From the NCBI GenBank assembly GCA_022036555.1, contig CM039132.1:55400748-55464747 (forward strand): a DNA stretch of 64,000 bases. The letters run 5' to 3'. Within the stretch, counting starts at the first letter, position 1, and every line of letters starts with the position of its first letter. Made by a program: the position numbers and the translations under genes. Below the pieces are notes generated by a model, which saw only the letters and a list, made by a program, of their open reading frames with translations, did not search any database and was not told the DNA's origin. Of the stretch, positions 44,544 through 56,489 are shown piece by piece. This DNA comes from Microstegium vimineum. Lineage: Eukaryota; Streptophyta; Magnoliopsida; Poales; Poaceae.

Positions 44544-46581
44544 ATGGCTCAAATCAACAACACCAAGAGGCCACCCAAGTTTGATGGCACCAATTATAGC
44601 TATTGGAAGGCTTTGATGACCACCCATATCAAATCAATCAATCGGAAGATATGGTTGGTGGTCGACAAGAAGTTTGAGGTAGCAAATGAAGCGGCACCCA
44701 CCCCAGCCGAGGAGGAGAAGCTCCAAAACAATGACATTGCTTTGAGTGCCATCCATGAAGCAATCTCAAGAGAAGTGTTTGAGCAAATCAAGAACATTGA
44801 GAGTGCTCATGATGCATGGAAGAAGCTAGAAGAGTCATATGAAGGGACTCAATCCATGAAGGGGGCTAAGGCATACATCTTGAAGGAGAAGTTTGCAAGC
44901 TTCAAGATGAAGGAAGATGAGAATGTGCCGGAAATGTTCAATAGGCTTGAGGTGCTTGTCAATGACCTCAAGTCACTTGGAGAGAATGTGGAGAACAAGG
45001 ACTTCTCATTCAAATTTTTAGGAGTCTTCCCTCAATATTTGATATGTTAGTCACTCTGTTGGTGAGAAGCGGATTGGACATAATGACACCGAACCAAGTT
45101 CTTGGTGAGGTGATAACCGATGACACCTTTATAGAAGATAAGGACAAGATAAGAGAGAACAAGGAGAAGAAGGATGAGAAGAAGGATGACAAGAAGAAGA
45201 GCTTGGCGTTCAAGGCCACATCTTCATCAAAGGGCAAAGGAAAGATCAAGTGTGATGAATCAAGCAATGATGAAAGCTCAAGCAATAGTGATGATGATGA
45301 AGAGATGGCTCTATTTGTCAAGAAATTTGGCAAGTTCATGAATAAGAAGGGCTATAGAGCAAGAAGGAAGAAGAGATCACACAAGTTCAATGAGAAGGAT
45401 AGAAGATGCTTCAAGTGTAATAGCAAGGATCATCTCATTGCGGAGAAGGGCAAGAAGAGAAGGGCAAGAAGAAAGAAAAGAAAGAGAAGAAAGAGAACAA
45501 GATGTTCCTCAAGAAGAACAAGAAGGGTGGATCATATGTTGTCACTTGGGATAGTGATTCCTCAAGTGATGATGACTCAAGTGATGATGAGAAGAGATCA
45601 AACAAAAATAAGGCTCTTGCAAGCATTTCTATGAAGAACAAGATCTCTCTCTTTGACACTCCATCAACATGCTTCATGGCTCGGTCTACTAAGGTACAAT
45701 CCGATGATGAGTGTGATTCTAGTGATGATGATGATGATGATGATGAACCCACTAAAGATGAACTAATTGAAATGTTGGAAGATGCTAAGAATCACTTTGA
45801 CATCAAGAGAAAGGAGTGCAAAGCATTGCGGAAAGAGCTTCAAGCTCTCAAGCAATCCTTTGATGAGCTCAATCTTTCTCATGAGAGGCTAGAGGATGCC
45901 CATGAGAAACTTGGCAAATCTCACACTAAGATTAAAGAAGCTCACTCATCTCTTGTTGAACAAAAGGAGAAAGAGCATGTTTCAACAAGCAACATGGAAA
46001 CAACTTGTGACATAATCAATTAATCTTTCTATGAACCCATCATCATCACTCCAACTAACCCTTCTTGTAGCACTTCTAACTCTAACTCTTCTACTAGTGA
46101 TGGTTTCACTTGTGATGCTTCACTAATGGTTGAGAATGATACCCTTAAGAAGGAGGTTGGTAAGCTCACTCTAGCCTTAGGCAATGCCTATGGTGGAGAC
46201 GCCCACTTGCTTAAGTGCTTGGGTAGTCAAAGGTTTTTCCTTTGCAAATAAGGACTTGGTTATACCCCCAAGAAAGGCAAGGCGGCCTTTGCAACTCCAA
46301 AGCCTCGCTTTGTGAAGAGCAATGGTCGGTTTTGCACTAGTTGCAAGCAAGTAGGGCATGATGAGCAATATTGCAAACTAAACCAAAGCAAGATAAAATT
46401 TACACATGCATCTATTCGCTTTGATTCTAGTTATATGCTTACCAAGGGCAAGAAAGGTGTGATAGCTAAGTACATGGGTACACCCAATGAGAGCTCAAAG
46501 AAGAAAGCTATTTGGGTTCCTAAGTCCTTAGTCACTAACTTTGGAGGACCCAAGCAAGTATGGGTACCTAAGAAGAATTAA
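44544..46581 (+). pseudogene. gag: copia-2 gag, decayed
   Basis: Starts MAQINNTKRPPKFDGTNYSY and includes the capsid core (SAHDAWKKLEESYEGTQSMK, FNRLEVLVNDLKSLGENV). A frameshift near 45045 leads to a Lys-rich part with an altered zinc knuckle: CFKCNSKDHLIAEKG lacks the last Cys. A further shift near 45500 opens an acidic, Ser/Asp-rich and coiled-coil tail (EMLEDAKNHFDIKRKECKAL). Stops fall at 46021 and 46248. A second finger, CTSCKQVGHDEQYC, follows and the frame ends at 46581. Two fingers and a long coiled-coil tail again suggest Sirevirus gag. Confidence 0.8.
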
Positions 46582-46608
46582 ATTGTTTTGTAGTTCAATT
46601 ATAGAGCC

Positions 46609-47307
46609 GAAGGGAGGCATTGGGTGCTTGATAGTGGGTACACTCAACATATGACTGGAGATTCAAGAATGTTCAACTCTATCAAGCCAAATGATTTCAA
46701 TGGGCTTGATTCTATCACATTTGGTGACAATGGAAAAGGCAAAGTCAAAGGGCTTAGTAAGATTGCAATATCCAATGACATGAGCATATCCAATGTGTTG
46801 CTAGTAGAGAGCTCGAACTTCAACTTGCTATCCGTAGCTCAACTTTGTGATCTTGGTTTCAAGTGCATATTTGGAGTTGATGATGTAGAGATCATAAGTG
46901 TAGATGGCTCTAATTTGATCTTCGAAGGCTTTAGATATGAGAATCTATACTTGGTTGATTTCAATGCTAGTGAAACTCAATTTTCAACTTGCTTGCTATC
47001 CAAGTCTAGCATGGGTTGGTTATGGCATAGAAGGCTTGGTCATGTTGGAATGAAACAATTAAATAGACTTGTCAATCATGATCTAGTTAGAGGCTTGAAA
47101 GATGTGATCTTTGAGAAGGATAAGCTATGTAGCTCTTGTCAAGCCGGCAAACAAGTTGGAAACACTCACCCTAGTAAGAGCATGATGAGTACTTGTAAAC
47201 CATTTGACCTCTTGCACATGGACTTGTTTGGGCCAACCGCATATACAAGTATTGATGGAAACAAATATGTCTTTGTGATAGTTGATGACTTCACTAGATA
47301 TACATGG
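46609..47307 (+). pseudogene. pol: copia-2 pol, part 1 (protease, integrase N-terminus)
   Basis: In the same frame as gag, after two stop codons. The protease site reads WVLDSGYTQHMTG. The integrase zinc region is WHRRLGHVGMKQL ... CSSCQAGK. The first catalytic Asp is in LLHMDLFGP. The frame reaches ...DDFTRYTW and stops at the target site CATGG (47303-47307), where the gypsy insertion begins. It resumes at 52968. Confidence 0.88.
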
Positions 47308-48344
47308 TGTTGACACAAAAAGCGTCAGGATCTGCGAACACCTCGGGCTTATACCTGAAACTCGATTGTCCGAAGGCGTGCCAGTCGATTTGACCAGTTA
47401 ATCGACAAGGACGATAACTAGAACAAAATTTGAATGAGACAACGGCGATGCGCCCGGATGTCAAGGCTCAAACCTGATCAGGATAACTAGAGTAGAGCTG
47501 AACGAGACGACAGCGATGCGCCCGGACGTCAAAGCTCAGATTGCTCAAAACACGGAACTTACAAAGGTTTGACGGAGGTCGATAAGATGCAGCCCGTCGA
47601 AAACTTGAAAGAACTCGTAGGTAAACTACATATAATACGATAAAAGTAGAGTACTGGTAAAGTAGATAAAACGGTAATTGATTGGTTGATATGCTTGGAT
47701 ATGATCGTTTACAGCACCCCTGGGTACCTATTTATACTCCGGCAGAGGGAGTTGTAGATAGATATGACTCGTACCTTTCCTAAACAAAAACTCCTAACTT
47801 TAAGGAAATAACTGACTCGCGTAGGAGTCGGACCCAAACAGAAACAATCTTTTCCTAAACAGATCCTACTATTATTAAGGGAATAAAATGACTCATGCAA
47901 GAGTCGGACTCAAACTTCTATAACAATACTGGTATAAGATCACCAGTTTCCTTATGCCTCTTTCCCGACGAAACTTTCCATTGACATCCTTCCGATCCGC
48001 AACCTCCTTTTAGCGCAATCGGCAATCGTATGTTCACGTTAACCAAGTCATTCTTCATCGGCAACTACCAGCCACGTTATTCTGGTTCCATCGGCAGCAT
48101 CTACCACTCATCGGCAACAGCCTTTAGCTCTCATCGGCACTGACTTCTCATCGGCAAGCTGACCTTTGCTTTTATCAAGTCCTTCTGCCTCCATCGGCAA
48201 CGAGTCTGTCATCAGCAACATTCTTGCCTCTATCGGCAGTCTCACCGATAATATCCTGATGCTGATAAGGAACAACAACCAGCTTCTTGCCGATCGGCAC
48301 AATCCTTAGATTATATTGACACGTGCCAAAAAACGGTGTCAACA
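47308..48344 (-). repeat. 3' LTR of the gag-only element
   Basis: Plus-strand ends TGTTGACAC and GTGTCAACA. The U3 part (48050-48300) holds at least six CATCGGCA motifs plus variants. The minus-strand TATA (GTATAAATAGG) is at about 47728-47740. Confidence 0.92.
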
Positions 48345-48365
48345 CATGCCCCCCAGTTTCGGAGT
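48345..48365 (-). promoter_or_regulatory. Polypurine tract of the gag-only element
   Basis: The minus strand reads CCGAAACTGGGGGGCATG directly before the 3' LTR, as in Tat-1 (TTGAGGGGGCATG). Confidence 0.75.
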
Positions 48366-48559
48366 ATAAGATGTCTTATGCGCCGAAATCCCTTCTGCCG
48401 CTATCTCTTCTTCCAAGATGTCTGCCGATGCTCCCCAAATGTAACAGTCGAAACGCCATAGCTCATCAAGTACCGCTCCCAAGGCAAAATGCCCAAAGTC
48501 ATTGACATCGGCAACATATTGACATCTACCGATGGATCTCCATCTTTACACTTTGGCCT

Positions 48560-51500
48560 TCATCGCTTCCCTGAAGATCTCCCTCTTGAAGGATTATCAT
48601 CGTGATACAAATCTTCTTGGCGTTTGCGCTGAATCCTCCTCTTCTGAGTCTTCGTCAGACCCTCAGGGCACCATCGAGGGAGCTTAGTTTTCCAGACAGG
48701 CTGATACCGCTTCTCACTACTTGTATCTGCACCAGCTCTTGTGTCTGCATCCTTGGAGGAATTTTTTTCTTCGGGTACCTTGGCATCTCCCGTTTCCTCG
48801 AGCTCTTCTTGACAAATACGTCTGCCAAACCTGTCGTGTGCACTGAGCTTGCCCCCCAGCCGATCATGCGCTGACTTCTTCCCTTTGATTGGCGTGCAAC
48901 AGCCTGATGTCCGATTGTCAAAACAAGGCTTCTTTTCTGACCGATCGGCAGAGTAGTACCCATTGCATTCAGGGCAATCATCGGCAGTGGGTAGCTTGAT
49001 GCCTTCTTCCCAACAGTGAATAAAGAAGGGGCACCTCCAATGATCTTGATGCCGATGCCACTCTTGGCCCCTTTCTTCTTTTAGCTGCCGATATTGCTCT
49101 TCTCGTGACCGTCGATACTCCTGCCTTGGTTGCCTATGCGTGATTATATTACCAGGAGATCTCTTGTCATGACTGCTTTCATCGGCAAACTTTCTCCCTG
49201 TTACTTCATACACAGTTATTTGATGCCCAGGGTCTACCGATGCATTTTCCTTGGCAGCTTCCGATGTTAGCACCTTAGTTTTTTCACTAGTCTCCACCAT
49301 ATTATTGGGAAACGGGTGCTGATTGATCTTCATTGGCTTCTGGGCTTTGTAATTTTCATACTTAATCCACCCAGACTCAATCCCTGACTGCAACTGTAGC
49401 CTAAATACTTTGCAGTCATTAGTATTGTGCGAAGTTGCATTGTGCTACTTGCAATACCTGATTCTCTTGAGCTCTTTGGCCGATGGAATTACCTGATTAG
49501 GTGCCAGCTTAATCTTCCCTTCTTGGAGCAATAGGTCAAACATCCTATCGGCCTTGGTGATATCCAAAGTGCATTTATTAGCTTCTTTATGATCGATCGG
49601 ACAAGATATCGGCCTTTTATTCTCTACCGATTCAACTAAACCGATACTTGCTTCTTCGTCCGAATCTGTCTTCTTAGTTAAAGACACCTCTTCATCCCAA
49701 TTTTCTCTAGGCTCGAAAACTCCGGTGTCTTGATCGGCAACCCTTTGCATAAGATGACTCAAGCTTTCAAACTCTTGAGACGCGTACTTGTCCCTGATGT
49801 GCGGTAGCAACCCCTGGAAAGTCAAATCCGCCAATTGCCGATCATCAAGTACCAAGCTATAGCACTTGTTCTTCACGCCTCGCAGTCTTTGGACGAAGCT
49901 TAGCTTGACTAAATCGGTAAGCTTCTTCTCATGTGTGCCAGCAAAGAAGTACTTGTGAAACTGTTTTTCTAGATCGGCCCAAGTGATCACAGAATTTGGA
50001 GATAGTGAAACAAACCACGTAAATGCCGATCCAGATAACGATGACGAGAACAATCTTACCCTCTGTTCATCCTTGCTGGCTGCCTCCTCACACTGGATAA
50101 TGAAGCGGTTGATGTGCTCCATCGTTGACGTGTCATCTTGGCCAGAGAACTTGTTAAAATCTGGCAGCTTGTACCAATTTGGGAAGGGAATTAAATCATA
50201 AGCTGGAGGGTATGGAGTCCGATAAGAATATGTATTAACCTTAGGCTCGATACCGAATTGCTCTTTCGCCACTTCGGCAATCTTATCGGCTAAATATGCA
50301 TCTTGATCCTGCAGATGCACTGGCTGGACATTGACTGGTTGAGCAGATTGATGCACCTCTTCATATCTTTGCGGTAAATAAACCGGGGCAATTGGCACAT
50401 TTGCGGCACCAGTCTGTTGAATATTATGCATCGGCTGATTGGCTGATGGGCAACTTTGAACGTCCACTGGTTGAGTAGGTTGATGTACTTCTTCAGGTCT
50501 TGACGTCAAAGTGCTTGAAGTGATTGGTGTGTGCATAGTACCAGTCATCTGAACACTATGCATTGGTTGAGTTGTCGATGGGTAATTTTGCACACTCACT
50601 GGCTCGTGCTGTGGCATTATATTCATTGGTTGTTGTACCGATGTCTCATTGTGCACGTTCACTTGCGAGTATTGCGGTGTAGTACTTATCGGTTGATGTA
50701 CCGATATTTCATTCTGAAGACTCGTTGGATGACACTGCGGAGCTCTTACCACTTGGTGCCCAAGCTGCACGACTTCCTGCTGAATTGGTAATTGATCAAT
50801 CCAACTTATATTAGATGGCATCGGCATATGATTTGCCGATGGCTAATATCCAACTGACGCTTGTAGCCCTTGTACCCTTAGATGATCGCCTTGACTCGCG
50901 GGTACCACGGCTTGAGCAGCCATTGCCGATACAGGCCGATTGACAATCGGCATGCCTTGTTGCATCGGCCAAGAATTTGCCGATAGTTGATAACCAGTTG
51001 ATGCTTGTCGTTCTTGTGGCGCTGGGTAATTAACAGAATAACTACCTTGGTTAGCAGGTATTCCAGTTTGAAGAATCATTGCCGCCATAGGTTGACTTGC
51101 AGCTGCTGGGCCTTGTTGTATCGGCAAGTGATTTGACGATGGTTGGCCGTAAGGCACTCTAGGTATTGCCATTTGAAGATTCCCTGTTGGCAACTGCACT
51201 GTTGGAGAAGATGTAGCATAATGCATTACTGGAACCATCGGTTGTACAGGTATTGCCGATGCCATGGGAATCTTCCACCCTGCATGGTTACCTTGGACCA
51301 ATCTGGAATCAGCAGATAGACTTGGAGACATACCGTATCCCCACCAGTTGGCAGAAGTTGGTTGATTCTGTGTTACAGGTCCAGACATTATTGAGGCCAC
51401 CAAATTTGTATTCACCTGAGTGATGCTTGTTGGGCTCGATCTTGGTGGCATGATCTCATCGGCAGATCGGTTCATAATTGGTGAAGACACCGTTGGAACC

Positions 51501-51884
51501 GCCGATGGGATCATAACAGATGTCGATCCGAGTTGACGATACTCCGGACCAACATAATATGGTGTCTGTTCTCCCTTGAAAGTTTGCTTAACAGTATTGC
51601 ATATAGTATTGGACAACACATTGGATTGGCTAATTAATACATTATTTAATGCAGAATTAACCATCTCTTGTAATTTACCAGGATCGGCGTCGAAAGTGAT
51701 CTGCCGTGGCGACGACGGATTTTGCTTCTGAACTGCTTCGTCGATTCTATTTAGGCTGAAGGATTTGAGATATAACCGCGTATTCCTCCATAGCCTACTC
51801 CATAGCCTGCTTCTGATCATCTCTCAGATTGGCTTTGGAGACTCTGATGACGTTCTTCGGATTGACGCCGGCATGATCATCCAT
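48560..51884 (-). pseudogene. gag: gag of the gag-only gypsy element, nearly intact
   Basis: From about 51820 to 48560 a single minus frame of nearly 1,090 codons is broken only by two stops, at 50843-50845 and 49445-49447. The second lies in C-K-stop-H-N-A-T, where relatives have Trp, a TGG-to-TAG change. The N-terminus (start probably 51884, MDDHAGVNPKNVIRVSKANL) has a stop and a frameshift near 51780. The N-terminal 600 residues are Pro/Gln/Ser-rich with repeated modules. The capsid core is KFSGQDDTSTMEHINRFI and GSAFTWFVSLSPNSVITWAD. The Cys/His module is WRCPFFIHCWEEGIKLP...CPEC. It would form particles and bind RNA. Confidence 0.85.
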
Positions 51885-51899
51885 AGTAGATGTATAATT

Positions 51900-51918
51900 G
51901 GTCCCACTGGGCGTGCCA
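51900..51918 (-). promoter_or_regulatory. Primer-binding site of the gag-only element
   Basis: The minus strand reads TGGCACGCCCAGTGGGACC, seven bases inside the 5' LTR. It differs from the Tat-1 site at two positions. Confidence 0.75.
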
Positions 51919-51925
51919 AAAGAGG

Positions 51926-52962
51926 TATTGACACAAAAAGCATCAGGATCTGCGAACACCTCGGGCTTATACCCAAAACTCGATTGTCTAAAGGCGTGCC
52001 AGTCGATTTGACCAGTTAATCGACAAGGACGATAACTAGAACAAAATTTGAACGAGACAACGGCGATGCGCCCGGATGTCAAGGCTCAAACCTGATCAGG
52101 ATAACTAGAGTAGAGCTGAACGAGACGACAGCGATGCGCCCGGACGTCAAAGCTCAGATTGCTCAAAACACGGAACTTACAAAGGTTTGACGGAGGTCGA
52201 TAAGATGCAGCCCGTCGAAAACTTGAAAGAACTCGTAGGTAAACTACATCTAATACGATAAAAGTAGAGTACTGGTAAAGTAGATAAAACGGTAATTGAT
52301 TGGTTGATATGCTTGGATATGATCGTTTACAGCACCCCTGGGTACCTATTTATACTCCGACAGAGGGAGTTGTAGATAGATACGACTCGTACCTTTCCTA
52401 AACAAAAACTCCTAACTTTAAGGAAATAACTGACTCGCGTAGGAGTCGGACCCAAACAGAAACAATCTTTTCCTAAACAGATCCTACTATTATTAAGGGA
52501 ATAAAATGACTCATGCAAGAGTCGGACTCAAACTTCTATAACAATACTGGTATAAGATCACCAGTTTCCTTATGCCTCTTTCCCGACGAAACTTTCCATT
52601 GACATCCTTCCGATCCACAACCTCCTTTTAGCGCAATCGGCAATCGTATGTTCACGTTAACCAAGTCATTCTTCATCGGCAACTGCCAGCCACGTTATTC
52701 TGGTTCCATCGGCAGCATCTACCACTCATCGGCAACAGCCTTTAGCTCTCATCGGCACTGACTTCTCATCGGCAAGCTGACCTTTGCTTTTATGAAGTCC
52801 TTCTGCCTCCATCGGCAACGAGTCTGTCATCAGCAACATTCTTGCCTCTATCGGCAGTCTCACCGATAATATCCTGATGCCGATAAGGAACAGCAACCAG
52901 CTTCTTGCCGATCGGCACAATCCTTAGATTATATTGACACGTGCCAAAAAACAGTGTCAACA
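51926..52962 (-). repeat. 5' LTR of the gag-only element
   Basis: The same 1037-bp sequence as 47308-48344. The plus-strand left end reads TATTGACAC (one change from TGTTGACAC). Confidence 0.92.
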
Positions 52963-52967
52963 CATGG

Positions 52968-55190
52968 GTATTCTTTATTAGTGACAAGAGTGACACCTTT
53001 GATACATTCAAGATCTTTGTCAAGAGATGCCAAAATGAATTTGAAACAACTATCAAGAAAGTGAGAAGTGACAATGGTAGTGAGTTCAAGAATACAAGGG
53101 TTGATGAGCTGTGTGAGGAATATGGAATCAAACATCAATTCTCGGCCAAGTATACACCTCAATCAAATGGGCTTGTTGAGAGGAAGAATATGACACTCAT
53201 TGATATGGAAAGATCTATGCTTAGTGAATACAATGTGAGTGATTCCTTTTGGGGCGAAGCTATCAACACGGCTTGCTATTATAGCAACCGACTCTATTGC
53301 CACAAGATGCTTGAGAAGACACCTTATGAGCTATTGAATGGAAGAAAGCCAAATATTGCATACTTTAGAGTGTTTGGTTGCAAATGCTATATCTTGAAGA
53401 AAGGTGCAAGATTGAGCAAATTTGAGAAGAAATGTGATGAAGGCTTCCTACTTGGTTACTCAACTACAAGCAAAGCATATAGAGTATGGAATCTGACTCA
53501 TGGCATAGTTGAGGAGGTACATGATGTGGAGTTTGATGAAACACAAGGCTCTCAAGATGAAAGTGACAATCATGATGATGTGAGAGGTGAACCATTGGTC
53601 AATGCAATGAAGAATATGGATATTGGAGACATTAGGCCGAGCCAAGTGGATGAAGAGCAAGACAATGACTATCTAGTGAATGCTTCATCCAATGAGCAAT
53701 CAAATGACAATCAAGCTAGTTCATCCTATCCAACTCAAGATCAACAAGAGGCTAGTTCATCATCTCAATCCAATGACCAACCAAGTACAAGCAATCAAAT
53801 TCCAACACTCCAACCTACATCTATTGCAAGGGATCATCCTTTGGATCATATTATTGGAGATATCACAAGAGGTGTGCAAACAAGATCAAGATTGGCTTCA
53901 TTTTGTGAACATTACTCCTTTGTGTCATCTATTGAGCCAACCAAAATTGAAGAAGCTTTGCAAGATATTGATTAGGTGAATGCTATGCATGAAGAGCTCA
54001 ACAATTTCACTAGAAATCAAGTTTGGGAGCTAGTTGAGAGACCAAAGAATCACAATGTTATTGGCACAAGATGGGTCTTTCGCAACAAACAAGATCAAGA
54101 TGGCATAGTGGTGAGGAACAAAGTAAGACTAGTTGCACAAGGTTACACTCAAGTAGAAGGTCTTGACTGTGGAGAAACATATGCACCGGTGACAAGGCTA
54201 GAAGCAATAAGGATTCTATTGGATTATGCTTGTGCTCACAACATCAAGCTCTATCAAATGGATGTGAAGAGTGCATTTCTCAATGGGTACATCAATGAAT
54301 TGGTATATGTTGAACAACCACCCGGTTTTAAAGATGACAAGAAACCCAGCCATGTGTACAAGCTTAGAAAGGCATTGTATGGTTTGAAGCAAGCACCTAG
54401 AGCATGGTATGAGAGGTTGAGGGACATTCTCCTCTCTAAGGGATTCATTATGGGCAAGGTTGACACTACCCTTTTCACCAAGAAGATTGACAAGGACTTG
54501 TTTGTGTTGCAAATCTATGTGGATGACATTATCTTTGGATCAACCAATCAAGAATTTTGTGAAGAGTTTGGCAACATGATGGCTAATGAGTTTGAGATGC
54601 CTATGCTCGGTGAACTTAGTTACTTCCTTGGTCTTCAAGTCAAGCAAATGAAGAATGGCACATTTGTGAGTCAAGGCAAGTATATCAAGGACATGCTCAA
54701 GAAGTTCAATCTAGATGAAGCAAAGTCAATTAGCACACCAATGGGAACAAATGGAAACTTGGATAGTGATGCTAGTGGCAACATGGTAGATCAAAAGCTA
54801 TATAGATCAATGATTGGTAGTTTGCTCTATGTGACCGCATCAAGACCGGATGTTATGTTTAGTGTATGCATGTGTGCAAGATTTCAAGCTTCTCCAACAG
54901 AGAGTCATTTGAAGGCCACAAAGACCATATTGAGATATTTGAAGTATACACCAAATGTTGGGTTGTGGTATCCTAAAGGATCAATCTTTGAGTTAATTGG
55001 ATACTCCAACTCGGACTATGCGGGTTGCAAGATAGAAAGAAAGAGCACATCAGGCACATGTCAATTGCTTGGAAGATCACTTGTCTCATGGCCATCAAAG
55101 AAGCAAAATAGTGTTGCACTCTCAACCGCCGAAGCCGAATACATTAGTGCGGGGAGTTGTTGTGCACAAATACTTTGGATGAAAGCTACT
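52968..55190 (+). pseudogene. pol: copia-2 pol, part 2 (integrase core, RT, RNase H), truncated
   Basis: Resumes the integrase frame with VFFISDKSD. The second and third catalytic residues are present (VRSDNGSEFKN, GLVERKN). A Ser/Gln-rich linker ends at a TAG (53973-53975) between Asp-Ile-Asp and Val-Asn-Ala-Met, where copia elements have Trp, a TGG-to-TAG nonsense change. The frame continues with RT (QMDVKSAFLNGYINE, YVDDIIFGS) and RNase H (SDYAGCKIERKSTSGT, AEAEYISAGSCC). It is cut after WMKAT at 55190 by another LTR. Apart from the stop and the insertions it is well preserved. Confidence 0.88.
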
Positions 55191-56489
55191 TGTCGCTGTT
55201 ATGACCCAGGGGTCAAGACCACTGGCTAGTAAATTTGTATATTGCGTGCTCCCTCTCCCAGATGTGATGCAAGAAGGACACGAGATTTATCCTGGTTCGG
55301 GCAAAGAAGGCCCTACGTCCAACGGGGGAGGATGGATCGTGTTATCTTGCACTAAAGTGCTCTTACAGGGGGGTACAAGCAGGTTTACACGAAGGTGCTC
55401 AGGACGAGCTAAGGCCTGGGACTAGCAGGGCTATCCTAGGAGATCGGTTGGTTGCTTGAGGGGTCGATCAAGCAACGGGGTGTGTGGAGTGTGAGGATCT
55501 CGATTGTTCTCTGGACTGACTGGTCTCCCTCTGTCCTTCTATCCCGGTGTCCCCTTTTATAGACCAAGGGGAGGCCTGAGAGTATAGGGTCCTAAACTGT
55601 TGCAGCATGGGAGGTGTGTCCATGACATAGTGTTGACGAAGGGACGTCGATCGTTGTGGAGGCTTGACCTTCCCGTCCTTCCGGTGCTCCGGGGCATGGT
55701 GACAGTAGACTAGATGTTGCGGCATGTCACGGCACAGCAGGGTCGTCCTTCTGTAGGCGGGTGCGAGTCCCACAGTTGAAGCGGTATGGGGCGGATGGGA
55801 CGGGCCCCATACCAGAGTAGTTGGAGGTAGGGGTCGAGCCCCCCGGTCGAGGGGAGGGATCGAGACCTGCGTGGCCTTGTCGTATCCCTGAAGACGTCGA
55901 CGAGGGATGTCCTGTTCACGTCTTGAGGGGTGCCTCTGGAGTCCATACTCACGACGTGGTTACAGCGGCAGCAGAGTTGACGGAGGTCCGGGACATGGCG
56001 GTGAGCTGATGGATTTGACTGCGGTCGTGGGTGCCCATGGCGTTAGGCGGGAGTAGGTGAGCGCGTCGGATCTCCTTTAACCCATACCGGGAGCAAGTGA
56101 GCTGATCGAGCTTCCCGCCTGGGGGTCGTTCGTTCGACCCCCTGTCCGTCATTCGGAGTCAAGGTGGAGGCGGAGGGGTCGTTCGTTCGACCCCTGGTCA
56201 GTCATTCGGAGTCGAGGTGGAGGAGGAGGGGTCGTTTGTTCGACCCCTGGTCCATCATTCGGAGTCGAGGTGGAGGCGGAGGGGTCGTTCGTTCGACCCA
56301 TGGTCCATCATCTTTCCAGAAGCGGGCCGGCCCATGACTGGTTGCTGTCACCGGTGCAGGGGGCCTTCGTGTGATGGGCCCTTCTTTGCGGACTTGAGCG
56401 GTTGGTCGGTTCCTGTCTTAAAAATGGTTGCTATGTTAAGCGTTAAATTATCGAAGAGGTTAGGGTACCCCTTACCTTTGTACCTGATA
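55191..56489 (-). repeat. 3' LTR of Tat-2 (about 1.3 kb)
   Basis: Starts TGTCGCTGTTATGACC exactly where copia homology ends. The minus-strand TATA box TATAAAAGGGG lies at about 55554-55564. The right end is inferred at 56489, because CTCGGGGGCTAC (minus strand) follows as a polypurine tract. The terminal bases there read ATA, not ACA. Four 53-bp repeats occupy 56122-56333. The partner LTR is not in the window. Confidence 0.65.
56122..56333. repeat. 53-bp tandem repeat in Tat-2 LTR (4 copies)
   Basis: GGGGTCGTTCGTTCGACCCC starts at 56122, 56175, 56228 and 56281 (third and fourth with one change). It is followed each time by a CATTCGGAGTC..GGTGGAGG spacer; the fourth unit is partial. Each unit core is a palindrome. 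Confidence 0.9.

Larger units (their letters stand above)
47308..52962 (-). mobile_element. Gag-only Ty3-gypsy element (TR-GAG type) nested in copia-2
   Basis: 5.65 kb, with LTRs 47308-48344 and 51926-52962 (1037 bp each) and perfect CATGG duplications (47303-47307, 52963-52967). The minus strand carries a primer site, a long gag and a polypurine tract, but no protease, RT, RNase H or integrase: gag ends only about 215 bp from the 3' LTR. The LTRs differ at roughly 16-18 positions by eye, without indels, so the insertion is young. Gag and the priming sites resemble Tat-1, so a Tat-lineage partner probably supplies pol. Confidence 0.9.
42656..55190 (+). mobile_element. Ty1-copia element, Sirevirus type (copia-2), interrupted and truncated in window
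   Basis: 5' LTR 42656-44486, initiator-Met-like primer site, gag, and pol up to RNase H are present. A gag-only gypsy element (47308-52962) is inserted in integrase. RNase H is cut at 55190 by the third Tat-type element. The 3' LTR is outside the window. The host target is the PGG pseudogene. Gag and pol are in one frame separated by stops. Confidence 0.85.
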
